NCBI GenBank assembly: GCA_964535305.1
Contig: CAZHTF010000106.1
Coordinates: 1-8,737 of the forward strand
DNA from: CAZHTF01 sp964535305
Lineage (GTDB): Bacteria; Planctomycetota; Phycisphaerae; UBA1845; Fen-1342
Direction: 5' to 3'
Length of the DNA: 8,737 nt
In this document: positions 1 through 6,187 of the stretch, piece after piece
Position numbering within the stretch: position 1 is the stretch's first letter
How the letters are laid out: each line of letters begins with the position of its first letter
Position numbers and translations under genes: made by a program
Notes under the pieces: model-generated
What the model saw: the letters and a program-made list of their open reading frames with translations, nothing else
Told to the model about the DNA's origin: nothing
Database searches by the model: none

Positions 1-1
1 C

Positions 2-556
2 GCGAACGACGCGGAGTCTGCTGGGCGGCAGCGGCGTGCGGAGGTCGAACGGCGCGAGGAAGAAAAGCGTCGGGCGGCGGCGGACCGGCGGAGCGAGGTT
101 CAGCGGCGTGCGGAAGCGGAGCGCCGCGCAGAAGCTGAGCGAAGCGGCGAACGACCGCCGACCGTGCGGCCGCGGAAGGTGGACCTCGACGACTCGCCTA
201 CGGAGCTGATGGAGTGGGTTCGCGAGCAGCGACCGTTCTACCGCGAGCGGATGGCCGAGGGGCCCGAAGGCATCGTGATCTTTGTCGACGAGCGGACCGC
301 GCAGCGCTTCGTGATCGAGCGGCATGACGCGACGCGGCTGGCGGATCGGCGGCTGCGAATGGTGCTCGAAATGCGCGCCCAGCTTAAGAAGCAGGACGCC
401 GAGATTCGCGTGCTTTTTCTGGATGACAAGCAGCGCGTGCTTGAGAGCACCGCGCCCGCGGATTTCCGCTTCGCGGCGGAAATGGCCCAGAGCGTCACGC
501 TTACGTCGACCTCGCGACAAGCGGCCCGATACGTGTGCCTGATCCGCTACGACTGA
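2..556 (+). CDS. Partial protein: charged Arg/Glu/Ala helix plus unrecognised C-terminal domain
   Basis: The reading frame is open from base 2 without a stop and ends at TGA 554-556, so the 5' end lies outside the window and 184 residues are visible. A GTG at 164 could serve as a start, but the codons before it continue the same protein-like pattern, so I treat it as internal. About 30 of the first 51 residues are charged (roughly 14 acidic, 16 basic) and most of the rest are Ala, with repeated units such as QRRAEVERR and QRRAEAERR. This suggests a long single alpha-helix or coiled coil. A Pro-rich break (ERPPTVRPRK, residues 50-59) leads to a mixed domain of about 120 residues containing GIVIFVDERTAQRFVI and IRVLFLDDKQRVLE, which look like beta strands with turns. 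I do not recognise that domain. No membrane segment is visible in this part. The gene is convergent with dnaE2, so no shared operon is implied. Function unknown; the coding call itself is fairly secure. Confidence 0.75.
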   Translation, partial: ANDAESAGRQRRAEVERREEEKRRAAADRRSEVQRRAEAERRAEAERSGERPPTVRPRKVDLDDSPTELMEWVREQRPFYRERMAEGPEGIVIFVDERTAQRFVIERHDATRLADRRLRMVLEMRAQLKKQDAEIRVLFLDDKQRVLESTAPADFRFAAEMAQSVTLTSTSRQAARYVCLIRYD

Positions 557-618
557 GCGCGCAGCGGGATTCTGCGGCAGCGCGCGGGTGCGTGTCGCGC
601 GATCCGCGGCGCAGCGCG
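557..618. other. Short convergent intergenic gap with GC hairpins
   Basis: This 62-base gap separates the stop codons of two converging genes. It holds GC palindromes: GCGCGC at 557-562 can pair with GCGCGC at 580-585, CGCAG at 560-564 can alternatively pair with CTGCG at 572-576, and CGCGC at 596-600 with GCGCG at 614-618. None is followed by a T-run on either strand, so these are not classic intrinsic terminators. A role in ending the two convergent transcripts is inferred from position only. Confidence 0.25.
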
Positions 619-3600
619 CTAGTGAAAGTCGCGCGAGTGCTGGCGGATGTCGCGGATCGCGGCGGGCAAGTCGCGGAAGCGCGTCACCATCACGTGCACG
701 ACGCTGGCCTGCCGCTCGATGCGACCCTCCGCCAGCAGTGCCGTGCGGTGCCGCGCGATGCGCCAGTCGCGCTCCCAGACGTTTGCACGCACGATCAGGT
801 TCGCCATGCCGGTCTCGTCTTCGAGCGTGATGAAGACCGTGCCCTTCGCGGTCGAGGGCCGCTGCCGGCAGGTCACCAGGCCGGCGACACGCACGCTCTG
901 CTTGTCGCGCGCCGCCGACAGCCGCCCGCTGGGCAGCACGCGCAGCCGCGCAAGCTCGCCGCGAATGAGCTGCATCGGGTGCGCATTCAGCGAGAAGCCC
1001 TGGGCCTCGTAGTCTTCGTAGATGGTCTGTTCCAGCGAGATTGCCGGCAGCGTGGGTGTGTCCTCATCTAGCGGCTGCTCGGTGAACAGCCCGCTTTCGC
1101 GCTCGTCGAGTGCCAGCACCTGCCAGAGGGCCGCGCGGCGTTCCAATCCGAGCGAGCGAAACGCATTCGCGGCCGCTAGCCGCGCCAGCGTGGCGGGCGA
1201 GGCGACCTGCAGGAACGCGCGCGTCCGCGCCGCTGTCGCGGATTCACTCGCTTCTGCCGGCATGGCGGTTGCGCCCGGGCCGCGGGCGCTGGCACGCTGC
1301 GGTTCAGCGGCGCCGCGCAGTCCGAATTGGCGGGCCAGCTTGTGCCAAGTCTGGATGCATGGGCGCAGCCGCGCTTCACTCAGCCCACGCACCGTCCGGA
1401 ACCCCAGGCGCACAGCGAAGGGCGGGCGCCCGCATTGCGCCGCGGGTCCGGCGGCGGGGCGACGATCGGCGCGTGTGCGTGCCGCGGGCTTCGCAGCAGG
1501 CGGCGCGGCCGAATCGGCATGCAGCGGCTCGAGCGTGCAGTCCCAATCGCTGTGGCAGACGTCCAGCGGCCGGATCTCGACGCCGTGATTCTGCGCGTCG
1601 CGGATCAACTGCCCGGGTGAATAGAATCCCAGCGGCTGCGCGTTGAGCATCGCGGCGCAGAACGCGTCCGGGTGATAGCGTTTCAGCCAGGCCGAGGCGT
1701 AGACCAGCAGCGAGAAGCTGGCGGCGTGACTCTCGGGGAAGCCGTATTCGCCGAAGCCGCGGATCTGGTTAAAGATCTGCTCGGCGAACTGGCGCGGGTA
1801 GCCGTTGGCGAGCATGCCTTCGATCAGCTTTTGCTGAAAGCGCTCGATGCGTCCGCTGCGGCGCCAGGCGGCCATCGAGCGGCGGAGCTGGTCAGCCTCG
1901 CCGGGCGTGAACCCGGCGCACACCACCGCCAGCCGCATGACTTGCTCTTGAAACAATGGCACGCCCAACGTTTTCTGCAGGACGCTCTGCACCGCGGGGC
2001 TGGGATAGACCAACGGCTCGAGCCCGTCGCGCCGCCGCAGGTATGGATGCACCATGCCGCCCTGAATCGGCCCCGGCCGGACGATGGCCACCTCGATCAC
2101 CAGGTCGTAAAAGCAGCGCGGACGCAGCCGCGGCAACATCGACATCTGCGCGCGGCTCTCAATCTGAAACACGCCCAGCGTGTCCGCCGCGCAGATCATG
2201 TCATAGACCGCGGGATCTTCGGCGGGGATGTTGTGCAGCGCCAGCGGGCGCGCGGGTAGCGCCGGGGGCGTGCTGCGCTCTGAATCGTCGCGCTTGTCCG
2301 CGTCGCGTTCAACAGCGGCGTCGGCGTGTGCATTGAGCAGTGCCAGGCATTTCGAGATGGCCGTCAGCATCCCGAGCGCCAGGCAGTCCACCTTCAGAAT
2401 TCCCAGCGCATCGATGTCGTCCTTGTCCCATTCGATGAAGGTGCGGCCCGGCATGGCCCCGTTGAGCAGCGGCACCATCTCGCACAGCGGCGACTCGGTG
2501 ATGACAAAGCCGCCGACGTGCTGCGAAAGATGCCGTGGAAAGCCCAGAATCTGCCGCACCAGCCGCACCAGCATGCGCACTGTGCGGTCGCGCGGGTCCA
2601 ACCCGGCGAAATTCAGCGACGCGCCGACCGATCTCCGCGCGCGCCCCTGCGTCGCGCCGCGCGCATCGCCGCCGTCGTCTTGCGGCCGGGCGCTGGTCTG
2701 GGCATCCGCTTCGTGGCTTTGCGGCGGCGCTTGGGCGGCGCTCTCGTCGGTCCACTTGTCGTACCAATCGATCGACTTGGCCAGCGCATCCAGCCGATCG
2801 AGCGAGAGCCCCAGCGTCTTGCCAACGTCGCGCACCGCCGAACGCGGGCGATACGTGATCACCTCGGCGGTGATGGCGGCCCGCTCGCGGCCGTACTTCT
2901 GATAGATGTACTGGAAGACCTCCTCGCGTCGCTCGTGCTCGAAATCGACGTCGATGTCCGGGGGCTCGGCCCGCTCGCGGCTGATGAAGCGCTCAAAGAG
3001 CAGCTCGATGCGTGTCGGGTCGACGGCGGTCACGCCCAGGCAGTAGCACACCGCGGAATTCGCCGCCGAGCCGCGGCCCTGGCAGAGGATGGCACGCGAG
3101 CGCGCGAACCGGCACAAGTCCCAAACCGTCAGAAAATAGTGCTCGTAGCGCAGCTCGGCGATCAGCGCCAACTCGGCCCGCAGCAAGGCCGCGGCCTGCG
3201 GCGGGATGCTCTCGCCATAGCGCTGCCGCGCGCCCTGCCACACCAGCTTCTCGAGAAATTCGCTGGGGCTGACGCCCGGCGGCACGAGCTCGTGCGGGTA
3301 TTCGTAGCGCAGCTCATCCAGCCGAAAGGTGCAGCGCTGCGCGACGCGCAGCGTGTTCTCCAGCGCGCCGCGTCCGACGCGGGCCAGTGCCGCCGGCAGG
3401 TTGTGCACGTAGCGCCGCGCGATCTCCTCCAAAGGCCGCAGATGACGCTGCGCGTTGCGCTGCAGCCGCGTCCCGGCTTCCTGCAGCGTGCAATGCTCGC
3501 GGATGCAGGTCAACACATCCTGCAGGTAACGCCGCTGGGGCGTGTGGTAATAGACCTGGTTGACGGCGATCAGCGGCAGGCCGTAGTCCTGCGCGGTCTG

Positions 3601-4290
3601 CAGCAGCGCCGCCAGACGCACCTCGTCCGGCAGGTCGTACGAGAGCGTCGCGCCCAGGTAGAGCTGGTCGTCGCCGAATGCCTCGCGAAGCAGATGAAGC
3701 GCGTCGCGCCGTAGCGTCGGCGGCCCGTCCGCTGCCGGCAACGCAGCCGCGCGCGGCGACGACGTCTGCAGCACGCGGCCCGCCAACGCCTGCGAAGCGA
3801 GCTCGGGCGTAATGATCGCGATCAGGCCGCGGCCCAGCTCCGCCACGTCCTGCAAATGCACATCGCAGTCTCCCTTGCGACAGCGGACGCGGCCGAGCGT
3901 GATCAGCCGTGAGAGCTGCGCATACGCCCGGCGATCCGGCGCCAGCAGCACCAGCGGCGGCCCGTCGCGCGGCGTGATTTCCGCCCCGATGATCAGCTTC
4001 AACGGGCGATCCGGATGGGCCTGGTTGTGCTCCTGCGCCGCAACGTGCGCCCGCACCACGCCCGCCAGCGAGTTGCGATCGGTGATCGCCAGCGCTCGAT
4101 AGCCCAGCGCGCCGGCCTGCTCGACCAACTCCTCCGGATGCGACGCGCCGCGCAGGAAAGAGAAATTGCTCAGACAATGCAGCTCGGCATAGTCGCATGC
4201 GACGGCGGGAGGCTCGGCGGCGGGGCGCGCGACGGATGCGGCCCCGCGAAGCGGGTGCGCATGGTGTTTTGGTTGCGGGAATTCGGGCAT
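619..4290 (-). CDS. dnaE2: Error-prone DNA polymerase DnaE2 (ImuC)
   Basis: This is a C-family DNA polymerase III alpha-type subunit of the DnaE2/ImuC branch, which copies damaged DNA in the cytoplasm and is a main source of damage-induced mutation. With the ATG at 4290 it has 1223 residues. The order is: N-terminal PHP domain (starts YAELHCLSNFSFLRGASHPEE near residue 34), palm with GRGSAANSAVCYCLG near 403-418, PDIDVDF at 444-450 giving catalytic Asp447 and Asp449, PRHLSQHVGGFVIT near 584-597, and KVDCLALGML with the third catalytic Asp635. FQIESRAQMSMLPRL lies near 707, then a GFPESHAASFSLLVYASAW block near 850 and a C-terminal OB-fold near 1120-1205. The end, SRDFH, is the typical DnaE2 tail. 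In the PHP domain the replicative-DnaE HxH motif is replaced by E and L, as is usual for DnaE2. The protein is longer than the usual 1030-1080 residues because of Ala/Pro/Arg-rich insertions. A TTG at 4326 would add 12 residues, but those codons overlap the promoter, so ATG 4290 is preferred. imuA and imuB are not adjacent. Confidence 0.97.
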   Translation of the reverse strand: MPEFPQPKHHAHPLRGAASVARPAAEPPAVACDYAELHCLSNFSFLRGASHPEELVEQAGALGYRALAITDRNSLAGVVRAHVAAQEHNQAHPDRPLKLIIGAEITPRDGPPLVLLAPDRRAYAQLSRLITLGRVRCRKGDCDVHLQDVAELGRGLIAIITPELASQALAGRVLQTSSPRAAALPAADGPPTLRRDALHLLREAFGDDQLYLGATLSYDLPDEVRLAALLQTAQDYGLPLIAVNQVYYHTPQRRYLQDVLTCIREHCTLQEAGTRLQRNAQRHLRPLEEIARRYVHNLPAALARVGRGALENTLRVAQRCTFRLDELRYEYPHELVPPGVSPSEFLEKLVWQGARQRYGESIPPQAAALLRAELALIAELRYEHYFLTVWDLCRFARSRAILCQGRGSAANSAVCYCLGVTAVDPTRIELLFERFISRERAEPPDIDVDFEHERREEVFQYIYQKYGRERAAITAEVITYRPRSAVRDVGKTLGLSLDRLDALAKSIDWYDKWTDESAAQAPPQSHEADAQTSARPQDDGGDARGATQGRARRSVGASLNFAGLDPRDRTVRMLVRLVRQILGFPRHLSQHVGGFVITESPLCEMVPLLNGAMPGRTFIEWDKDDIDALGILKVDCLALGMLTAISKCLALLNAHADAAVERDADKRDDSERSTPPALPARPLALHNIPAEDPAVYDMICAADTLGVFQIESRAQMSMLPRLRPRCFYDLVIEVAIVRPGPIQGGMVHPYLRRRDGLEPLVYPSPAVQSVLQKTLGVPLFQEQVMRLAVVCAGFTPGEADQLRRSMAAWRRSGRIERFQQKLIEGMLANGYPRQFAEQIFNQIRGFGEYGFPESHAASFSLLVYASAWLKRYHPDAFCAAMLNAQPLGFYSPGQLIRDAQNHGVEIRPLDVCHSDWDCTLEPLHADSAAPPAAKPAARTRADRRPAAGPAAQCGRPPFAVRLGFRTVRGLSEARLRPCIQTWHKLARQFGLRGAAEPQRASARGPGATAMPAEASESATAARTRAFLQVASPATLARLAAANAFRSLGLERRAALWQVLALDERESGLFTEQPLDEDTPTLPAISLEQTIYEDYEAQGFSLNAHPMQLIRGELARLRVLPSGRLSAARDKQSVRVAGLVTCRQRPSTAKGTVFITLEDETGMANLIVRANVWERDWRIARHRTALLAEGRIERQASVVHVMVTRFRDLPAAIRDIRQHSRDFH

Positions 4291-4301
4291 ACGACGGATT
4301 G

Positions 4302-4330
4302 ATGATACCAAACAAAATACGAACAATCAA
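4302..4330 (-). promoter_or_regulatory. Predicted dnaE2 promoter (TTGATT-N17-TATCAT)
   Basis: Read on the minus strand, TTGATT (4330-4325) is followed by a 17-base spacer and TATCAT (4307-4302). They match the sigma70 consensus at 4 of 6 and 5 of 6 positions with ideal spacing. The surrounding 4291-4340 has 17 G/C in 50 by my count, far below the rest of the window. Only 11 bases lie between the -10 hexamer and the dnaE2 ATG at 4290, so transcription would start about 4-6 bases before the ATG. That gives a nearly leaderless mRNA and would explain why no Shine-Dalgarno motif precedes this start. Positions are seen directly; promoter activity is inference. Confidence 0.55.
4310..4324 (-). promoter_or_regulatory. 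Candidate LexA-like operator GTTC-N7-GTTT
   Basis: On the minus strand GTTC (4324-4321), seven bases, then GTTT (4313-4310) lie wholly inside the promoter spacer. The direct repeat GTTC-N7-GTTC is the known LexA box of Alphaproteobacteria, and dnaE2 is commonly LexA-controlled. Here one half-site differs by one base, and LexA motifs vary widely between phyla. A partly overlapping inverted repeat, CAATC-TT-GATTG (4335-4324), is another operator candidate. No regulator gene is in the window. Low to moderate confidence. Confidence 0.3.
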
Positions 4331-4363
4331 GATTGAAATGGGCGCGCGCTGCGACGGCGCCAG

Positions 4364-4912
4364 CTACGGTAAGAATCGCACGCCGTTGATATCCACCACG
4401 AGCACCGTCTGCAGGGTCGGGACAAACGTGGTCTCGATGAAGGTGGTGCCATCCGGCAGGTAGTTGCCGCCTTCGAAATGGGCACTAACCAGCCCCGCGC
4501 CTTGGATGATGCGCACGTACTCGATCTCGATTGGCCAGGTCCCGCTCAGCGGCTGCCCGGCGAAACTCGCCACGCCCAGCAGCATCCCGCGCGAAAAATC
4601 CGGCTTCTGACCCGCGTCTGGAACCGCACGCCGAAAAATCTCCCAGTCGCTCGCTGTCCTCACGCAGATCAAACCCAACCGCGGGCTGAGCGGTCTACAC
4701 AAGGGCGTCAGCACGTCAGCGTCGCTTACGACGCAGCGCTGCGGCGTGTGCATCTCGCCGGGCGGCGCGCTCTCCAGCGATTGCAACGAGAGCGTCTGTG
4801 GCGGGCGGCCGCTGGCGCAGCTCAGCAGCGTGCTGAGCAGGCACGAGATCGGCCAGATGGCACGCCGCGCGCAGCGCAGGGTAGGATCCGACTTGCAACG
4901 CGTGTGCCCCAC
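4364..4912 (-). CDS. Predicted lipoprotein with PrcB_C-like C-terminal domain
   Basis: A complete 182-residue protein starting at GTG 4912 with a well-spaced GGAG and ending at TAG 4364-4366. The N-terminus has a basic segment (RCARR, residues 13-17), a hydrophobic stretch (residues 18-31) and a lipobox-like LLSC with Cys32. It is therefore probably exported and lipid-anchored in the envelope; Leu at lipobox position -2 is not ideal. From about residue 85 the pattern is a Trp-containing helix (SDWEIFRRAVP), then DFSRGMLLGVASFAG, a glycine turn, IEIEYVRIIQGAGLV, and a final strand pair ending VDINGVRFLP. This order resembles the PrcB_C-type domain (a 'DFS...vvav..G...gGy.i.i' pattern) found in many secreted bacterial proteins of unclear role. 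Three further cysteines (60, 72, 83) in the mature part could form a disulfide. It lies upstream of dnaE2 on the same strand with a 73-base gap, but dnaE2 seems to have its own promoter. Function unknown; the domain call is from pattern memory only. Confidence 0.75.
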   Translation of the reverse strand: MGHTRCKSDPTLRCARRAIWPISCLLSTLLSCASGRPPQTLSLQSLESAPPGEMHTPQRCVVSDADVLTPLCRPLSPRLGLICVRTASDWEIFRRAVPDAGQKPDFSRGMLLGVASFAGQPLSGTWPIEIEYVRIIQGAGLVSAHFEGGNYLPDGTTFIETTFVPTLQTVLVVDINGVRFLP

Positions 4913-4919
4913 CTTTAAT

Positions 4920-4923
4920 CTCC
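4920..4923 (-). promoter_or_regulatory. Ribosome binding site of the lipoprotein gene
   Basis: GGAG on the minus strand lies 7 bases before GTG 4912. It decides the GTG start, since no ATG lies upstream of the signal peptide in frame. Confidence 0.7.
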
Positions 4924-4996
4924 GTCGACAATCGGCGAATACACACTCGACCGGAATCCCAAGGCAGCGGATACATCGACTATTGCATTCGCGCGC

Positions 4997-5001
4997 AGGA
5001 G
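4997..5001 (+). promoter_or_regulatory. Ribosome binding site of ald
   Basis: AGGAG lies 7 bases upstream of ATG 5009, an ideal Shine-Dalgarno placement. It confirms the start, which also puts the catalytic residues at their standard numbers. Confidence 0.8.
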
Positions 5002-5008
5002 TTGCCGC

Positions 5009-6118
5009 ATGGTGATCGGCGTCCCCAAAGAGATTAAGCAGGACGAGTACCGCGTGGCCGTAACACCCGCTGGCGTCGAGCAGTTACGCCGCGCCGGGCA
5101 TACGATCGTCGTCGAGCGTGAGGCAGGTGTTGGCTCGGGAATCCCAGACGAGGATTATCAGGCGTACGGCGCGCGGATCGTCGCGACCGCGGCGAACGTC
5201 TTCGCCGAGGCGGACCTGATCTGCAAAGTGAAGGAACCGCAGGCCTCCGAGATCCGCATGCTGACCGAGAAGCACGTGATGTTCACGTATTTTCATTTCG
5301 CGGCGGATCGCGAGCTGACCGAGGGTGTTCTGAAATCCGGTGCGACCGCGATCGCCTACGAGACGATCGAGGATCGCCAGGGGCGCTTGCCGCTGCTGGC
5401 GCCGATGAGCGAAGTCGCGGGGAAGATGAGCATCCAGGAGGGGGCCAAGTATCTTGAGCGGCCGATGATGGGCCGCGGCATCCTGCTAGGCGGGATTCCG
5501 GGCGTCGAACCGGCCAATGTGCTGATCATTGGCGGGGGCATTGTGGGCACCAGCGCGGCGAAGATCGCCGCCGGCCTGGGTGCGAATGTGACGCTGATGG
5601 ATGTTGACTTGTACCGCCTGCGTTACCTCGATGATGTCATGCCGGCGAATGTGCATACGATCTACAGTACGCAGGAGGCGATCCGAAGGCACTTGTCCGA
5701 GTCGGACTTGGTGATCGGAGCGGTGCTCATCCCGGGGGCGCGCTGCCCGACGCTGGTGCCGCGCGATTACCTGTCGCTGATGAAGCCCGGCGCGGTGATT
5801 ATTGACGTAGCGGTGGATCAGGGTGGCTGCTGCGAGACGATTCGCCCGACGACGCACTCGGACCCGACCTACATCGTCGACGGCATCGTGCACTACGCGG
5901 TAGCCAACATGCCCGGGGCGGTCGGCCGCACCAGCACCTTTGGCCTGACGAACGCGACGATTCCGTATTTGCTGAAGTTGGCCTCGATGGGCTGGGAGAA
6001 GGCGATTGGCGAAGACGCGGGGCTGGCCGCAGGCGTGAACGCCGCCCGCGGCGCGATCACGTACAAGCCGGTCGCGGATGCGTTCAACATGCGGTTCGAG
6101 CCGCTGCGAAAGCACTAG
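5009..6118 (+). CDS. ald: Alanine dehydrogenase
   Basis: NAD-dependent L-alanine dehydrogenase (EC 1.4.1.1), a cytoplasmic enzyme that interconverts L-alanine with pyruvate plus ammonia. It serves alanine catabolism or, in reverse, ammonia assimilation and NADH reoxidation. The 369 residues match the usual length of about 370. The N-terminus MVIGVPKEIKQDEYRVAVTP is characteristic. Substrate and catalytic residues fall at the family's standard numbers: Arg15, Lys75 (in ICKVKEP), His96 (in YFHFAAD) and Asp270 (in IIDVAVDQGG). The Rossmann-fold motif IGGGIVG is at 174-180, and Asp198 in LMDVD is placed to bind NAD ribose. The NMPGAVGRTST block follows near 304, with Gly where many members have Pro. 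It has its own ribosome binding site and is divergent from the lipoprotein gene. The adaptor gene begins 69 bases downstream, so read-through is possible. No regulator such as an Lrp/AldR homologue is in the window. Confidence 0.97.
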   Translation: MVIGVPKEIKQDEYRVAVTPAGVEQLRRAGHTIVVEREAGVGSGIPDEDYQAYGARIVATAANVFAEADLICKVKEPQASEIRMLTEKHVMFTYFHFAADRELTEGVLKSGATAIAYETIEDRQGRLPLLAPMSEVAGKMSIQEGAKYLERPMMGRGILLGGIPGVEPANVLIIGGGIVGTSAAKIAAGLGANVTLMDVDLYRLRYLDDVMPANVHTIYSTQEAIRRHLSESDLVIGAVLIPGARCPTLVPRDYLSLMKPGAVIIDVAVDQGGCCETIRPTTHSDPTYIVDGIVHYAVANMPGAVGRTSTFGLTNATIPYLLKLASMGWEKAIGEDAGLAAGVNAARGAITYKPVADAFNMRFEPLRKH

Positions 6119-6119
6119 C

Positions 6120-6145
6120 CGCGCCGGCCAACGGTGGGCGGCGCG
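6120..6145 (+). terminator. GC hairpin after ald, weak terminator candidate
   Basis: CGCGCCG (6120-6126) pairs perfectly with CGGCGCG (6139-6145) around a 12-base loop, starting 2 bases after the ald stop. No T-run follows, so it is not a classic intrinsic terminator. It could slow transcription, protect the ald mRNA end, or be chance in GC-rich DNA. A palindrome CGGCGCCG at 6161-6168 could compete for the same arm. Confidence 0.25.
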
Positions 6146-6187
6146 TGCATCCGTTTCGGTCGGCGCCGCGGAGAGAGCAAGTTCGCC

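Larger units (their letters stand above)
4913..5008. promoter_or_regulatory. Divergent intergenic region between lipoprotein gene and ald
   Basis: These 96 bases separate two genes that point away from each other, so promoters for both are expected here. I find no convincing -35/-10 pair for either direction. On the plus strand TCGACC (4947-4952) and the ATACAT area near 4971-4976 are weak possibilities. On the minus strand TTGGGA and TATTCG occur with a short 15-base spacing. The region's role is inferred from gene orientation. Confidence 0.35.

Noticed and set aside
535..1071. Plus-strand open frame bridging the end of the first gene and the dnaE2 3' end
   Set aside because: It overlaps the first gene in a different frame and is antisense to the DnaE2 OB-fold. 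It has no ribosome binding site or recognisable content.
2326..3714. Long plus-strand open frame of 462 codons opposite dnaE2
   Set aside because: It lies entirely antisense to conserved polymerase blocks, including the catalytic PDIDVDF region. Its product is rich in Arg, Gln, Ala and His, as expected from reading GC-rich coding DNA backwards.
4291..4326. TTG at 4326 as the dnaE2 start (12 extra residues)
   Set aside because: These codons contain the predicted promoter elements. The extension is unlike DnaE2 N-termini, and no Shine-Dalgarno precedes it.
3314..4330. Minus-strand open frame of 338 codons in another frame over the dnaE2 5' region
   Set aside because: It overlaps the PHP domain coding sequence in a shifted frame. 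The product is almost all Ala, Arg and Gly and looks like a GC-driven shadow.
6134..6187. GTG at 6134 as the adaptor start (18 extra residues)
   Set aside because: The extension would be Arg/Gly-rich sequence encoded by an intergenic hairpin. ATG 6188 places a basic MKKW directly before the membrane anchor, the usual arrangement.
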